Of a DNA stretch of 58,756 nucleotides, positions 46,073 to 54,506 are shown piece by piece. How positions within the stretch are numbered: the first letter of the stretch is position 1; every line of letters begins with the position of its first letter. The stretch covers positions 1 to 58,756 of the forward strand of contig SGZH01000004.1 in assembly GCA_004214175.1 (NCBI GenBank), in the 5' to 3' direction. This DNA comes from Flavobacteriales bacterium (GTDB lineage Bacteria > Bacteroidota > Bacteroidia > Flavobacteriales > Flavobacteriaceae). The notes beneath the pieces were generated by a model. It worked only from the letters and a program-made list of their open reading frames with translations. It was not told the DNA's origin and made no database searches. Made by a program: the position numbers and the translations under genes.

Positions 46073-46987
46073 TTATTGGTTTAGGGCTTCAACATAATCA
46101 ACTTTTCCGTTAAGCATATCTCTTAACATATTTTCAATTCCATTTTTAAGAGTTACGGTAGAGGAAGGACATCCACTACAAGCACCTTGCAATATAACTT
46201 TTACAGTTTTAGTGTCTATGTTGTAGGAATCAAAAGCAATATTTCCACCGTCTCCCTCAACTGCTGGTCTTATATATTCATTAAGTATTGAAATAATTTC
46301 TTTTTCAATTTCTGTATAATCTCTATCTTCCGTCAATTGATTTATTTGTTCTTCTTTCTGAAGTATTTCGTCTTTAAATATTGTTTTATCATTTTCAATA
46401 TAGTTTCGGATGAATTCCCTTAATTCATTCGAAAATTCCTGCCAGTTATAGTTATTTTTTTTTGTAATTGAAATATAATTTGTATTCATAAAAACTTCCT
46501 TTACGAAAGGGAAATTAAATAGTTCATTTGCTAAAGGAGCAAAGGATGTTTCACTTTTGTTTTTGAATTCATACATAGTATTTGCTATGGGTCTATTTGC
46601 TACAAATTTTAAAACTTCAGGATTAGGAGTACTTTCTGCGTAAATAGTTATGGGGTTTTTTTTTGAAGATTTATTATCTTTTTCAATTATTACTGGTTGC
46701 CCTGACTTAAAATAATCTGAAATCGATTTTGCAACTTCATTTTGAACATCTTGCCATTTAACTTGAGTCAGTTCAAAAGGGAATTTTTCTATTGCAATAA
46801 AATTTTGAGAAATATAAATAGTTTTTACAAAAGGAAGATGAAATAGTCTTTGTGCAATAGGACTTTCTTTTGCTTCATCAATATTATTAAACTCATAACT
46901 TTTTGATTGTGAAATAAATGATTTGGTAACAAACTTTACAATATTATCGTTATTTGTAAGTTGTACTGTTATATTTATTTTTGACAT
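46073..46987 (-). CDS. Nfu-type Fe-S cluster carrier with duplicated N-domain
   Basis: Nfu proteins receive and pass on Fe-S clusters. The 304-residue protein has a C-terminal NifU domain (about 215-304) with the cluster-binding CSGC (Cys270, Cys273) in LQGACSGCPSSTVTLKNG. It is preceded by two Nfu N-domains. The second (about 112-200) has the classic TPNPEVLKFVANRPI and FAPLANELFNFPFVKEVFM; the first (about 3-95) has matching features (NNDNIVKFVTKSFI and IAQRLFHLPFVKTIYIS) but is more divergent. The minus-strand promoter overlaps that of the PorP/SprF-type gene. Confidence 0.92.
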   Translation of the reverse strand: MSKINITVQLTNNDNIVKFVTKSFISQSKSYEFNNIDEAKESPIAQRLFHLPFVKTIYISQNFIAIEKFPFELTQVKWQDVQNEVAKSISDYFKSGQPVIIEKDNKSSKKNPITIYAESTPNPEVLKFVANRPIANTMYEFKNKSETSFAPLANELFNFPFVKEVFMNTNYISITKKNNYNWQEFSNELREFIRNYIENDKTIFKDEILQKEEQINQLTEDRDYTEIEKEIISILNEYIRPAVEGDGGNIAFDSYNIDTKTVKVILQGACSGCPSSTVTLKNGIENMLRDMLNGKVDYVEALNQ

Positions 46988-47002
46988 TTCTTAAATTTTT
47001 TA

Positions 47003-47033
47003 CAAAAATATAAAAAGAAAGTAATGTATTCAA
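47003..47033 (-). promoter_or_regulatory. Promoter of the nfu operon
   Basis: On the minus strand TTG (47033-47031) and TATTTTTG (47010-47003) are 20 bases apart, an exact match. The -7 element ends 15 bases before the nfu ATG, so the leader is very short. Confidence 0.65.
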
Positions 47034-47059
47034 TATATTTGAGGACTTAACTATATTTG
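47029..47059 (+). promoter_or_regulatory. Promoter of the PorP/SprF-type gene
   Basis: TATATTTG at 47052-47059 is an exact -7 match; TTC rather than TTG sits at the right distance (47029-47031, 20 bases). This -33 site overlaps that of the divergent nfu promoter by one base. The leader to the ATG at 47076 is about 12 bases. Confidence 0.5.
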
Positions 47060-47075
47060 ATTACTTAACCAACAC

Positions 47076-48074
47076 ATGGATATAAAAAAAGTTTACTTAG
47101 TTTTATTTGTTTTGTTATCTCAGGTAACATATTCACAAGATGGTATCCCTGTTTATTCCGATTACTTATCAGATAATTTATATTTATTACATCCTTCTAT
47201 GGCAGGTGCAGCATCAAGTAATCAAATTAGATTGACAGCCAGAAAGCAATGGTTTGACCAAAATGAAGCACCAAATATGCAAACCTTAAATTTCAATGCT
47301 AGAATAGGAGAGAGATCAGGTTTAGGAGGTATATTTTTTAATGATAAGAATGGTTACCACTCTCAAACAGGAGCGTATCTTACCTATGCTCATCATATAA
47401 TGTTCTCTAGATCTGAAGTAGATTTAAATCAGCTCTCTTTTGGTTTAAGTTTTGGCTTGATTCAGTCTAGGCTAGATGAAACCCAATTTGATCCATTAGA
47501 TTTTGATCCAATAATCGCAGGAATAATTCAAAGCTCTTCATATTTTAATGTGGATGCAGGATTGTCTTATAATTTTTTAAATTTTTCAGGGCATTTTACT
47601 GTTAAAAATATAATATTTCAAAATAGGGAATTAAATTCTGCTGACTATGAATCCTCTAACCAGCGTAAATTTATTATATCTGGAGCTTATGCCTTTGCTA
47701 ACTATGGATCTTCTTGGACCTACGAACCTTCATTAATGTATCAATTTCAAGAGAGAACAAAAGAACAAATAATTGATATCAACGGGAAAGTATATAGAGC
47801 AATGGACTTTGGGAAGTTATGGGGTGGATTATCTTATCGACGGAGTTTTGATGGAGCAGAGTATCTTAATGGAATGGAAGTTGAAAATCAAAAATTACAG
47901 TATCTAACTGCTATTCTTGGAGTTAGTTTTAATAAGTTTTTATTTGCTTACACTTATTCAAACCAAATGGGTAACATAAAGTTTAGCAATGGCTCTTTTC
48001 ATCAAATAACATTAGGATTTGATTTCCTAAGTGGTCGTGAACCTTATGACTGTAATTGTCCTGCAATTAATTAA
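47076..48074 (+). CDS. PorP/SprF-type outer-membrane protein
   Basis: PorP/SprF-family proteins are outer-membrane beta-barrels of the T9SS and gliding system; in gliding species SprF is needed to export SprB-type adhesins. The 332-residue protein has a signal peptide (about 1-20, ending near TYSQ). Repeated amphipathic strands follow, with the family stretches YSDYLSDNLYLLHPSMAGAA near the start, LTARKQWFD, and GLGGIFFNDKNGYHSQTGAYLTYAHHI. No large adhesin or other gliding gene is next to it, so its partner cargo is not visible. It is flanked by minus-strand genes on both sides. Confidence 0.88.
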   Translation: MDIKKVYLVLFVLLSQVTYSQDGIPVYSDYLSDNLYLLHPSMAGAASSNQIRLTARKQWFDQNEAPNMQTLNFNARIGERSGLGGIFFNDKNGYHSQTGAYLTYAHHIMFSRSEVDLNQLSFGLSFGLIQSRLDETQFDPLDFDPIIAGIIQSSSYFNVDAGLSYNFLNFSGHFTVKNIIFQNRELNSADYESSNQRKFIISGAYAFANYGSSWTYEPSLMYQFQERTKEQIIDINGKVYRAMDFGKLWGGLSYRRSFDGAEYLNGMEVENQKLQYLTAILGVSFNKFLFAYTYSNQMGNIKFSNGSFHQITLGFDFLSGREPYDCNCPAIN

Positions 48075-48108
48075 TGGTGTCAGTTAAAATTACTATCAGC
48101 TATTCTTG

Positions 48109-48897
48109 TTAAAATTTTCTTGTTTCTATATAAATTTTTTCTAGATATTCTTTTAATAAAAGCTTTAAGGTTGTATCTGATGAGTTTGTAATAAATTGAA
48201 GGTCTGGTTGATTATTAGCCTTCTTTTGCAGTTTATTTTTTAATATTATACTTTTTGTTTGCCTAGCAACTGCTTCTCCAGAATCAATGATTTTTATGTT
48301 GTTGGGAAGTAATTTAGTCAACTGTGGAATTAAATATGGGTAATGGCTACATCCTAACACGAGGTGGTCTATATTATTTGCTAGCATTGGTTTAAGAAAT
48401 TTTTCTAATAAGCTTGAGATTTCAGAACTTAACAAATCCCCCTTTTCAATTAAAGGCACTAACCCTTCGCCAATAACTTCTGTTATCATAATATCTTTGG
48501 TGAATTCCTCTGTGGCTAGTGAGAATAGTTCACTATTTAAAGTACCTTTTGTTGCAAGAATTCCAATACTCTTACTTTTTGATTGTAATGCTGCAGGTTT
48601 GATGGCAGGTTCGATTCCTATAAATGGAACTCTGAATCTTTCACGCAATACACTTATGGTATTCGTAGTGGCTGTATTGCAGGCAACAACAATTACCTTA
48701 CAACCTTTTTTTAATAATAGTTCGGTATTCTTTACACTTAATGATATTATTTCTTCCCTTGACTTATAGCCATAAGGTGCATTCAGGCTATCGGCTAAAT
48801 AAATAGTATTTTCATAAGGAAGTAATTGATGAATTTCCTTCCAAATTGAAGTACCACCAACCCCAGAATCAAATAAACCAATTGGATTGTTATTCAT
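48109..48897 (-). CDS. murI: Glutamate racemase
   Basis: MurI converts L-glutamate to D-glutamate for peptidoglycan. The 262-residue protein has the N-terminal LFDSGVGGTSIWKEI. The two catalytic cysteines are in place: Cys73 in CNTATTNT and Cys183 in LGCSHYPYLIP. Length and motifs are normal. It lies downstream of the Skp genes, from which it is separated by a terminator-like hairpin, so it may be transcribed by read-through or from an unrecognised promoter. It is convergent with the PorP/SprF-type gene. Confidence 0.96.
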   Translation of the reverse strand: MNNNPIGLFDSGVGGTSIWKEIHQLLPYENTIYLADSLNAPYGYKSREEIISLSVKNTELLLKKGCKVIVVACNTATTNTISVLRERFRVPFIGIEPAIKPAALQSKSKSIGILATKGTLNSELFSLATEEFTKDIMITEVIGEGLVPLIEKGDLLSSEISSLLEKFLKPMLANNIDHLVLGCSHYPYLIPQLTKLLPNNIKIIDSGEAVARQTKSIILKNKLQKKANNQPDLQFITNSSDTTLKLLLKEYLEKIYIETRKF

Positions 48898-48908
48898 GTT
48901 ATAAAAAT

Positions 48909-48942
48909 AAAAAACTGTTCACCAAAAGGAGAACAGTTTTAA
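48909..48942 (-). terminator. Hairpin terminator between the Skp genes and murI
   Basis: AAAACTGTTC (48911-48920) and GAACAGTTTT (48931-48940) form a perfect ten-base stem with a ten-base loop. On the minus strand it is followed by a U-rich tail. It lies in the gap between skp2 and murI and probably ends or reduces the bamA-skp transcript. Confidence 0.75.
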
Positions 48943-48964
48943 TATTAATTTTTAAAATCAGAAA

Positions 48965-49465
48965 TTAAATTCCTAGTTCTTTTTTTACGTCGACCAATAA
49001 GTCTTTACCCTCTGCCAAAAGTAATGTACTGCTGTCCATTACATATTGATATCCTTGAGCTCTTCCTACTTTTTGGATTGCAATTCTTGCTTTCTCTAAA
49101 ATTGGAGCTATTAAATCCTCCTGTTTTTTCTGTAAATCTTCTAGAGCACCTTGTCTATAGGCATTTATATTAGTTTGCATTCCTTGAACCTCTTCAGCAC
49201 GTTTTGCATTTTCTTCTGCAGTTTTACTTTCTGCTTCTACTTCATATTGTTTGATTTTAGTTTCAAACTCTCTTACTAATGTTTTTATTTCTGTATCGTA
49301 TGTTTTTTGAAGTTTTTCTAATTGACTTTGTGCTTCTTTCATTTCTGGCATAGCTTCAGCTAGTGCTTGTGTATCAATGTGTGCAACTTTTGTTTGTGCA
49401 TTCAAAAAGCCTGTAGCTCCTACTACTAGCATAATTGCTACGAATAATGATTTCATTTTTTTCAT
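48965..49465 (-). CDS. Skp/OmpH-family periplasmic chaperone (second, short)
   Basis: Skp/OmpH proteins hold unfolded outer-membrane proteins in the periplasm on their way to BamA. The 166-residue protein has a signal peptide (about 1-24, ending near LNAQ). A strand (TKVAHIDTQAL), a long coiled-coil hairpin (about 45-125) and a return strand near YQYVMDSSTLLLAEG follow. It lies 41 bases downstream of the larger Skp gene and in the bamA operon. Two non-identical Skp copies are usual in Bacteroidota. Confidence 0.93.
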   Translation of the reverse strand: MKKMKSLFVAIMLVVGATGFLNAQTKVAHIDTQALAEAMPEMKEAQSQLEKLQKTYDTEIKTLVREFETKIKQYEVEAESKTAEENAKRAEEVQGMQTNINAYRQGALEDLQKKQEDLIAPILEKARIAIQKVGRAQGYQYVMDSSTLLLAEGKDLLVDVKKELGI

Positions 49466-49506
49466 TGTAATTGTATTAAAAATTAAGTGTTATTTATTGT
49501 TTATTC

Positions 49507-50358
49507 TTAGTTTATTCCATTTTCTCCATCTCCTTCATTATTATTAGTTGGATTTGGATTTAACCTCATTTCTCTAGCGGCTAGTATAGAATCTCTCTTT
49601 CGTTGTCTTTCGTCAAGCAATTGTTGTTTTCTTGCTTCATATTCTATTCGTTTAGCTTCACGAATTGAATCTCGAACTCTTTTCCTTTCTTCCATTTCCT
49701 TCTCACGCGCATTTTTTTTATCTTCTATTGCTTTTTCTCTTTCAGAGATAGCGTTATCTTCTTCTAGGGTCAGATTTTCTTCACGTTCTAACTCTCTCTT
49801 TTCTTTTTTATTACTTATTTCTTTTCTTTTGGCTGAACGATTAATACTTCTTAAAACAATATCACTGATATCATGTCTATCTGCAGAAAATAACATAACG
49901 ATATCAGCTGATTTATCAAAAATAAAGTCATATTTCTTGTTTTCTGCAATTTCTTGTACAATATTAAAAACTTGATCCTGGATTGGTTGCACTAACTGTT
50001 GTCTTTGTAAAAATAAATCTCCATTTGGACCAAAACGGTCTTGTTGGTATTTTATCATTTCGTCTTCTAATACTTTAATATCTTCTTCTCTTTCCTCAAT
50101 TAATTCAGTAGTGAGTAACACTCTTTCAGTACTCAAATTAATCTTTAAAAGTTCTATTTGATCATTCTTTTTTTCGAGATCTTTTTTCCAACGTTGGACT
50201 TTTCCGTTTAATTGTGTAGAAGCTTCCTTATATTCAGGTACGTTTTCAAGAATATATTCCATATCAATATATCCAATTCGAACTCCTCTTTGCGCATTAG
50301 CTACAAAAGAAAAACACAAAAGAGTGAGAATAATAAATAGTAACTTTTTTGTTTTCAT
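49507..50358 (-). CDS. Skp/OmpH-family periplasmic chaperone (first, with charged C-terminal extension)
   Basis: I start this gene at ATG 50358, which gives 283 residues with a signal peptide (about 1-22, ending near ANAQ). Reading from 50433 adds 25 residues before it. The Skp part (about 24-165) has VRIGYIDMEYILENVPEYKE, a coiled-coil hairpin and KYDFIFDKSADIVMLFSAD. Unlike the smaller Skp downstream, it carries an extra Arg/Glu/Lys-rich coiled coil (about 175-265) and a Pro/Asn/Gly-rich end. It lies between bamA and the second Skp gene. Confidence 0.93.
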   Translation of the reverse strand: MKTKKLLFIILTLLCFSFVANAQRGVRIGYIDMEYILENVPEYKEASTQLNGKVQRWKKDLEKKNDQIELLKINLSTERVLLTTELIEEREEDIKVLEDEMIKYQQDRFGPNGDLFLQRQQLVQPIQDQVFNIVQEIAENKKYDFIFDKSADIVMLFSADRHDISDIVLRSINRSAKRKEISNKKEKRELEREENLTLEEDNAISEREKAIEDKKNAREKEMEERKRVRDSIREAKRIEYEARKQQLLDERQRKRDSILAAREMRLNPNPTNNNEGDGENGIN

Positions 50359-50396
50359 AATTGTTAGTTGTATGTTAAGAAAATATCGTGCCATTT

Positions 50397-53003
50397 TTAA
50401 AATTGTTGTCCAATAATAAAGTGGGTTTCCCAACCATTTGGTTGAAAACCACCTTGTATAGAATCGAATCCATAACCGAAATCGATTCCTAATAATCCAA
50501 ATGCTGGCATAAATATACGCAATCCTAAGCCAGCAGACCTTTTTAATTGAAAAGGATTGTATTCTCTAAAATTATCATAAGCTGCTCCGCCCTCAATAAA
50601 GGTCAAAGCATATATGGACGCAAGCTGCTTTAATGTAATTGGATAACGTAGTTCAAGCGAAAATTTGTTATAAATAGCATTTCCATCTAATGTTGATAAT
50701 GATTGATTAGGATATCCTCTTAAAGCAATAACTTCACGACCATCTAAACTGAAAGCACCTAATCCGTCACCTCCCAAGAAAAATCTTTCAAAAGGAGGAA
50801 TTCCTCTATCTTGATTGTAGGCTCCTAAGAATCCAAATTCTGTACTTGGGCGTAAAACCATTTTTCCTACTAGCTGGGTATACCAAGTTCCTTTAAATTT
50901 TATTTTATAATACTCTAGCCATTTAAATTTTTGTTGATCTATTTCAGCTATTCTCTCAGTAGCACTTACAAAGTCAGGATCTGAAGGTTCTATTTCTTCT
51001 AGGCCTTGACGCTCATTGTCTAACGTTTTCCAATCGGTATCACTAAATGATGAATAAGGTAAAGTTAATTTAGCACTAATACTAAAATCTGAACCTGACA
51101 TTGGAAAAATAGGGTTTGTTGCAGTATTATTTCTGCTAATTCCTATTGTGTAAGCTAAATTATTTGATTCACCATCTCCAAAAGTAAATAAACCGGTATT
51201 GTAATTTTTTAGGTTATAGTGTTGAAAACTTAGAGAATGAGATAGTGTAAAATAATCATCAGGCCACTTTAACCTTTTTGCAAGACCGATTGCTCCACCT
51301 GTAATTAAAAAACGTCTAGATTTATCAACGTCCCTTCTTCTGGGGTCGAAGAAATATTGAACGGTATGAGAAAAAGAGGTACTTAATTGAATTGGTTTTT
51401 TTCCACCCAACCAAGGCTCAACTAAAGAGAGACTATAAGTTTGGTAAAAAGAACTTCCTTGTGCTCTTATTGATAATTTTTGACCATCACCCATTGGTAG
51501 CGGATGATAAGCTTCTTTGTTGAAAATATTTCTAACAGAGAAATTGTTAAATGAAAGTCCTAGAGTACCTACAAAACCGCCTCCACCATATCCTCCTTGT
51601 AATTCTATTTGACTAGATCCTTTTTCAACTACAGAATACTCCATATCTAAAGTACCATTATTTGGATCTACATTTTTAAAATTTGGCGAAATTTGTTCTG
51701 CATCAAAATATCCTAGTTGTCCAAGTTCTCTGATGGTTCTTACCACATTACGTTTGCTGTATTTTTGACCCGGACGAGTTCTTATTTCTCTATAAATAAC
51801 GTGGTCATTGGTTTTGTCGTTTCCTACAACAGTTATATGATCAAAATAAGCAATCTTACCTTCATGAATACGAACTTCAAAATCGATTGTATCGTTTTTA
51901 ACAGCAACTTCAACTGGATTGATACGTGAAAATAAATAACCATTATTTTGATAGAGGTTGGTTAAGTCATTTGCTTCAGGATCTTCCACATTTTCAATTC
52001 TTTCTTGTAATAAAATACCGTTGTAGGTATTTCCTTCGCGAATTCCTAGAACGCTTCGCAGCTGTCTGTTGGTATAAACGCTATTTCCAATAAAATTGAT
52101 CTCTCCAAAATAATATTTTCTACCTTCTTCTACATTAATTTTTAGGGTAATGTTTTTATTATCTTCTTCTATAATGGTATCACTTAAAATTCGGGCATCT
52201 CTAAATCCATTTGATCTAAATTTAGTGAGCATCGACTCCTTATCAGCTTCAAAACTATTATTTGTGAATTTTGACCTTTTCCAAAAACGAAAAAATGATT
52301 TCTCTTTTGTATCTTTCATGGAGGCTTTCAATTTATTGTCACTAAGTTCTCCATTTCCTTTGATCTCAATAGAAGAAATTTTCACTTTTTTGTTTCTGTT
52401 GATATTTACCGTCAAATGTTTTGAAAACTCTACACCTAAAGAGTCTATAAAAGGTTTCGTGGTTATTTCTACTTCGGTATTAAAAAATCCATCTTCACGA
52501 TATTTCTTTTTAATATAGTTTTTTGTTGTAGTGAGTAGGTTTTTAGTAATTTTTACTCCAGGTTTTAAATTATTATCTTTAATGATATCTTTCTGTTTTC
52601 CTTTTTTAATACCAACAATAGTGACATCTTTAATTTTTGGAAGCTCAACGATATTTAATTCAAGATCTACTTTATCTCCAACAATGTTTGTAATGTAAAA
52701 TGCAATATCACTGAATAGTCCTTGATCCCATAATTTTTTAGTAATCTCACTAAGCTTTTCTCCTGGAATGTAGATACGATCTCCAACTTTTAACCCTGTA
52801 AATGCGATAACTGTTTTTTTATTAAAACTCTGTTCGCCAGAAACCGTCAAAGAATTAATAGTATATTTTTTATTTCCTTGAAGCGGAGATCGCTGTGCAA
52901 ATAGTGAAAAAGTAGATATTATTGTAAAAAATATAATACAAAAAATATTTCTGTAGGCGTTTATTTGAGCACTATTATTTAAGTTGATCACTTGTCTTTC
53001 CAA
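50397..53003 (-). CDS. bamA: Outer-membrane protein assembly factor BamA
   Basis: BamA is the core beta-barrel of the BAM complex, which inserts outer-membrane proteins. The 868-residue protein has a hydrophobic signal region (about 15-36, ending near FAQ). Five POTRA domains follow (about 45-440, including INSLTVSGEQSFNKKTVI), then a 16-strand barrel with the conserved loop GGDGLGAFSLDG and a last strand ending HFIIGQQF. No ATG fits the start: TTG at 53003 overlaps the uppS end by 29 bases, and an in-frame GTG at 52991 is an alternative. It is translated after uppS, probably by coupling. The Skp genes follow. Confidence 0.96.
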   Translation of the reverse strand: MERQVINLNNSAQINAYRNIFCIIFFTIISTFSLFAQRSPLQGNKKYTINSLTVSGEQSFNKKTVIAFTGLKVGDRIYIPGEKLSEITKKLWDQGLFSDIAFYITNIVGDKVDLELNIVELPKIKDVTIVGIKKGKQKDIIKDNNLKPGVKITKNLLTTTKNYIKKKYREDGFFNTEVEITTKPFIDSLGVEFSKHLTVNINRNKKVKISSIEIKGNGELSDNKLKASMKDTKEKSFFRFWKRSKFTNNSFEADKESMLTKFRSNGFRDARILSDTIIEEDNKNITLKINVEEGRKYYFGEINFIGNSVYTNRQLRSVLGIREGNTYNGILLQERIENVEDPEANDLTNLYQNNGYLFSRINPVEVAVKNDTIDFEVRIHEGKIAYFDHITVVGNDKTNDHVIYREIRTRPGQKYSKRNVVRTIRELGQLGYFDAEQISPNFKNVDPNNGTLDMEYSVVEKGSSQIELQGGYGGGGFVGTLGLSFNNFSVRNIFNKEAYHPLPMGDGQKLSIRAQGSSFYQTYSLSLVEPWLGGKKPIQLSTSFSHTVQYFFDPRRRDVDKSRRFLITGGAIGLAKRLKWPDDYFTLSHSLSFQHYNLKNYNTGLFTFGDGESNNLAYTIGISRNNTATNPIFPMSGSDFSISAKLTLPYSSFSDTDWKTLDNERQGLEEIEPSDPDFVSATERIAEIDQQKFKWLEYYKIKFKGTWYTQLVGKMVLRPSTEFGFLGAYNQDRGIPPFERFFLGGDGLGAFSLDGREVIALRGYPNQSLSTLDGNAIYNKFSLELRYPITLKQLASIYALTFIEGGAAYDNFREYNPFQLKRSAGLGLRIFMPAFGLLGIDFGYGFDSIQGGFQPNGWETHFIIGQQF

Positions 53004-53715
53004 ATCTTCGTTCTCTATTTTGATAATTCAATATTGCCTCAAAAAGGTTTTCTTTATTAAAATCTGGCCAAAGTGTGTCCGAAAAGAACAATTCAGCGTA
53101 AGCAATTTCCCAAAGTAAAAAATTACTTATACGTTGTTCACCGCTGGTTCGTATTAGTAAATCTACGTCTGGCAAATAATGATCGTAAAGATGATTATTA
53201 ATTACCGATTTGTTAATATTCTCGGGCGAAATTAGGTTTTTTTTAACTTTAAGACTAATCTCTATTATAGTTTTTATTAATTCTTCTCGAGATCCGTAAC
53301 TTAAAGCGAGTGTTAAAGTTAATCTATTATTATTTTTAGTTTTTTCAATAACATCTTTAAGCTCTTTAGCTACTTTAATTGGGAGAGAATTTAAGTTTCC
53401 AATTGTCGAAAGTTTAATATTGTTTTTTTGAAGTGTTTTTACCTCTTTTTTTAATGAGGATATCAATAATTTCATCAATAATTCGACTTCTAACTTTGGT
53501 CGGTTCCAATTCTCAGTCGAAAATGCATATAAGGTTAAGTATTTGATATTAATTTTTGCGCAAGTTTCAACTATTTCTTTGACAGTTTTTGCCCCATTTT
53601 GATGCCCAATATTTCTCAACAATCCTTTGTTTGTTGCCCATCGCCCATTACCATCCATAATGATAGCAATGTGATTGGGTAATTCGTCAATATTTAGTTC
53701 ACTTAAAAGACTCAT
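52975..53715 (-). CDS. uppS: Undecaprenyl diphosphate synthase
   Basis: UppS makes the C55 lipid carrier for peptidoglycan and other wall polymers by cis-prenyl chain elongation. The 246-residue protein has the N-terminal signature IAIIMDGNGRWATNKG with the catalytic Asp21. The substrate-binding RTSGEQRISNFLLW and the YAELFFSDTLWPDF stretch are near the C-terminus. It starts directly after the stop of the PorG-like gene (no gap) and overlaps bamA by 29 bases, so the three are one transcription unit. Confidence 0.97.
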   Translation of the reverse strand: MSLLSELNIDELPNHIAIIMDGNGRWATNKGLLRNIGHQNGAKTVKEIVETCAKINIKYLTLYAFSTENWNRPKLEVELLMKLLISSLKKEVKTLQKNNIKLSTIGNLNSLPIKVAKELKDVIEKTKNNNRLTLTLALSYGSREELIKTIIEISLKVKKNLISPENINKSVINNHLYDHYLPDVDLLIRTSGEQRISNFLLWEIAYAELFFSDTLWPDFNKENLFEAILNYQNRERRFGKTSDQLK

Positions 53716-54408
53716 TTAAAAATTGCAATAACAGGGTTTTCTTCCAAACGTGAAAGTTAAAGTAATTCCAGTAAATACGTACCAGTCATTGTTATTTATA
53801 TTTCCAAAACTTACATCATCTTGATTCTCACTAGCTTTCTTAGGATTGCTGCCGTCAAGATTATCTGTAAACGTATATCGAGCTCCAATTTCAGCTGCAA
53901 GCACAAAGTTTTGCCCAAGAGTAGTTTTGTAACCTACAACCATTGGAATTGCCAGGGTACTTGCATTACCATCTTTAATTATTAGATCATTATTATTTTT
54001 TATGAGCGAATTATAGCCAAGGTAAGAGATACCAGTGAATAAATAGGGTGTTTGTGCTGCCTGTCCACTATACATACTAAACTCCCAAAAAGTATATTCC
54101 AATCCAACAGTCACTTCATTTAGACTGTTTTCAAATTTATAGCCTCGTTCTTTTCTTCTGGGATCTTTAGATTGATTATCGTCTCCTTCAATTTTACCAA
54201 ATAAAATAGTACCCCTAAATGAATGTCTTGGACTTCGGTTCCATTTAAAAATACCCCCAAAAACAGATGTTTTAGGTGCAATAAATGTTGTTTTTCCTAC
54301 ATCACCAATATAATTAGCTGCTCCCAGAAAACCACCAATTTCGTAGGTCTGAGAACTCATAACAACTGGCATGAATATGAAAAAAAATAAAAATGTATAA
54401 AACCTCAT
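53716..54408 (-). CDS. PorG-like outer-membrane protein (DUF6089 type)
   Basis: This 230-residue protein has a signal peptide (about 1-19) and then eight or more amphipathic beta strands ending in ITLTFTFGRKPCYCNF, a small outer-membrane barrel. It starts with YEIGGFLGAANYIGDVGKT. It sits directly before uppS-bamA-skp, the position of porG in Porphyromonas gingivalis as I remember it, where PorG partners PorK and PorN of the T9SS ring. I therefore call it PorG-like, by gene order and fold. The two Cys of CYC at the C-terminus could be redox-linked or lipid-free; their role is not clear. Confidence 0.72.
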   Translation of the reverse strand: MRFYTFLFFFIFMPVVMSSQTYEIGGFLGAANYIGDVGKTTFIAPKTSVFGGIFKWNRSPRHSFRGTILFGKIEGDDNQSKDPRRKERGYKFENSLNEVTVGLEYTFWEFSMYSGQAAQTPYLFTGISYLGYNSLIKNNNDLIIKDGNASTLAIPMVVGYKTTLGQNFVLAAEIGARYTFTDNLDGSNPKKASENQDDVSFGNINNNDWYVFTGITLTFTFGRKPCYCNF

Positions 54409-54424
54409 AAGTCTAAAAAGTCTG

Positions 54425-54432
54425 CAAATATA
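54425..54432 (-). promoter_or_regulatory. -7 element of the porG-like-uppS-bamA operon
   Basis: On the minus strand TATATTTG is an exact TAnnTTTG match ending 16 bases before the ATG at 54408. The -33 position has TTA rather than TTG at 20-base spacing. Confidence 0.45.
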
Positions 54433-54506
54433 ATAATAAACTTTTCATCTAATAACACTCAAGTTAAGACTATCAATTATAAACAATAAATAAATGATTT
54501 TATTGT

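Noticed and set aside
52150-52518. Open frame of 122 codons on the plus strand
   Set aside because: It is antisense to the POTRA region of bamA, and its composition is a shadow of that gene.
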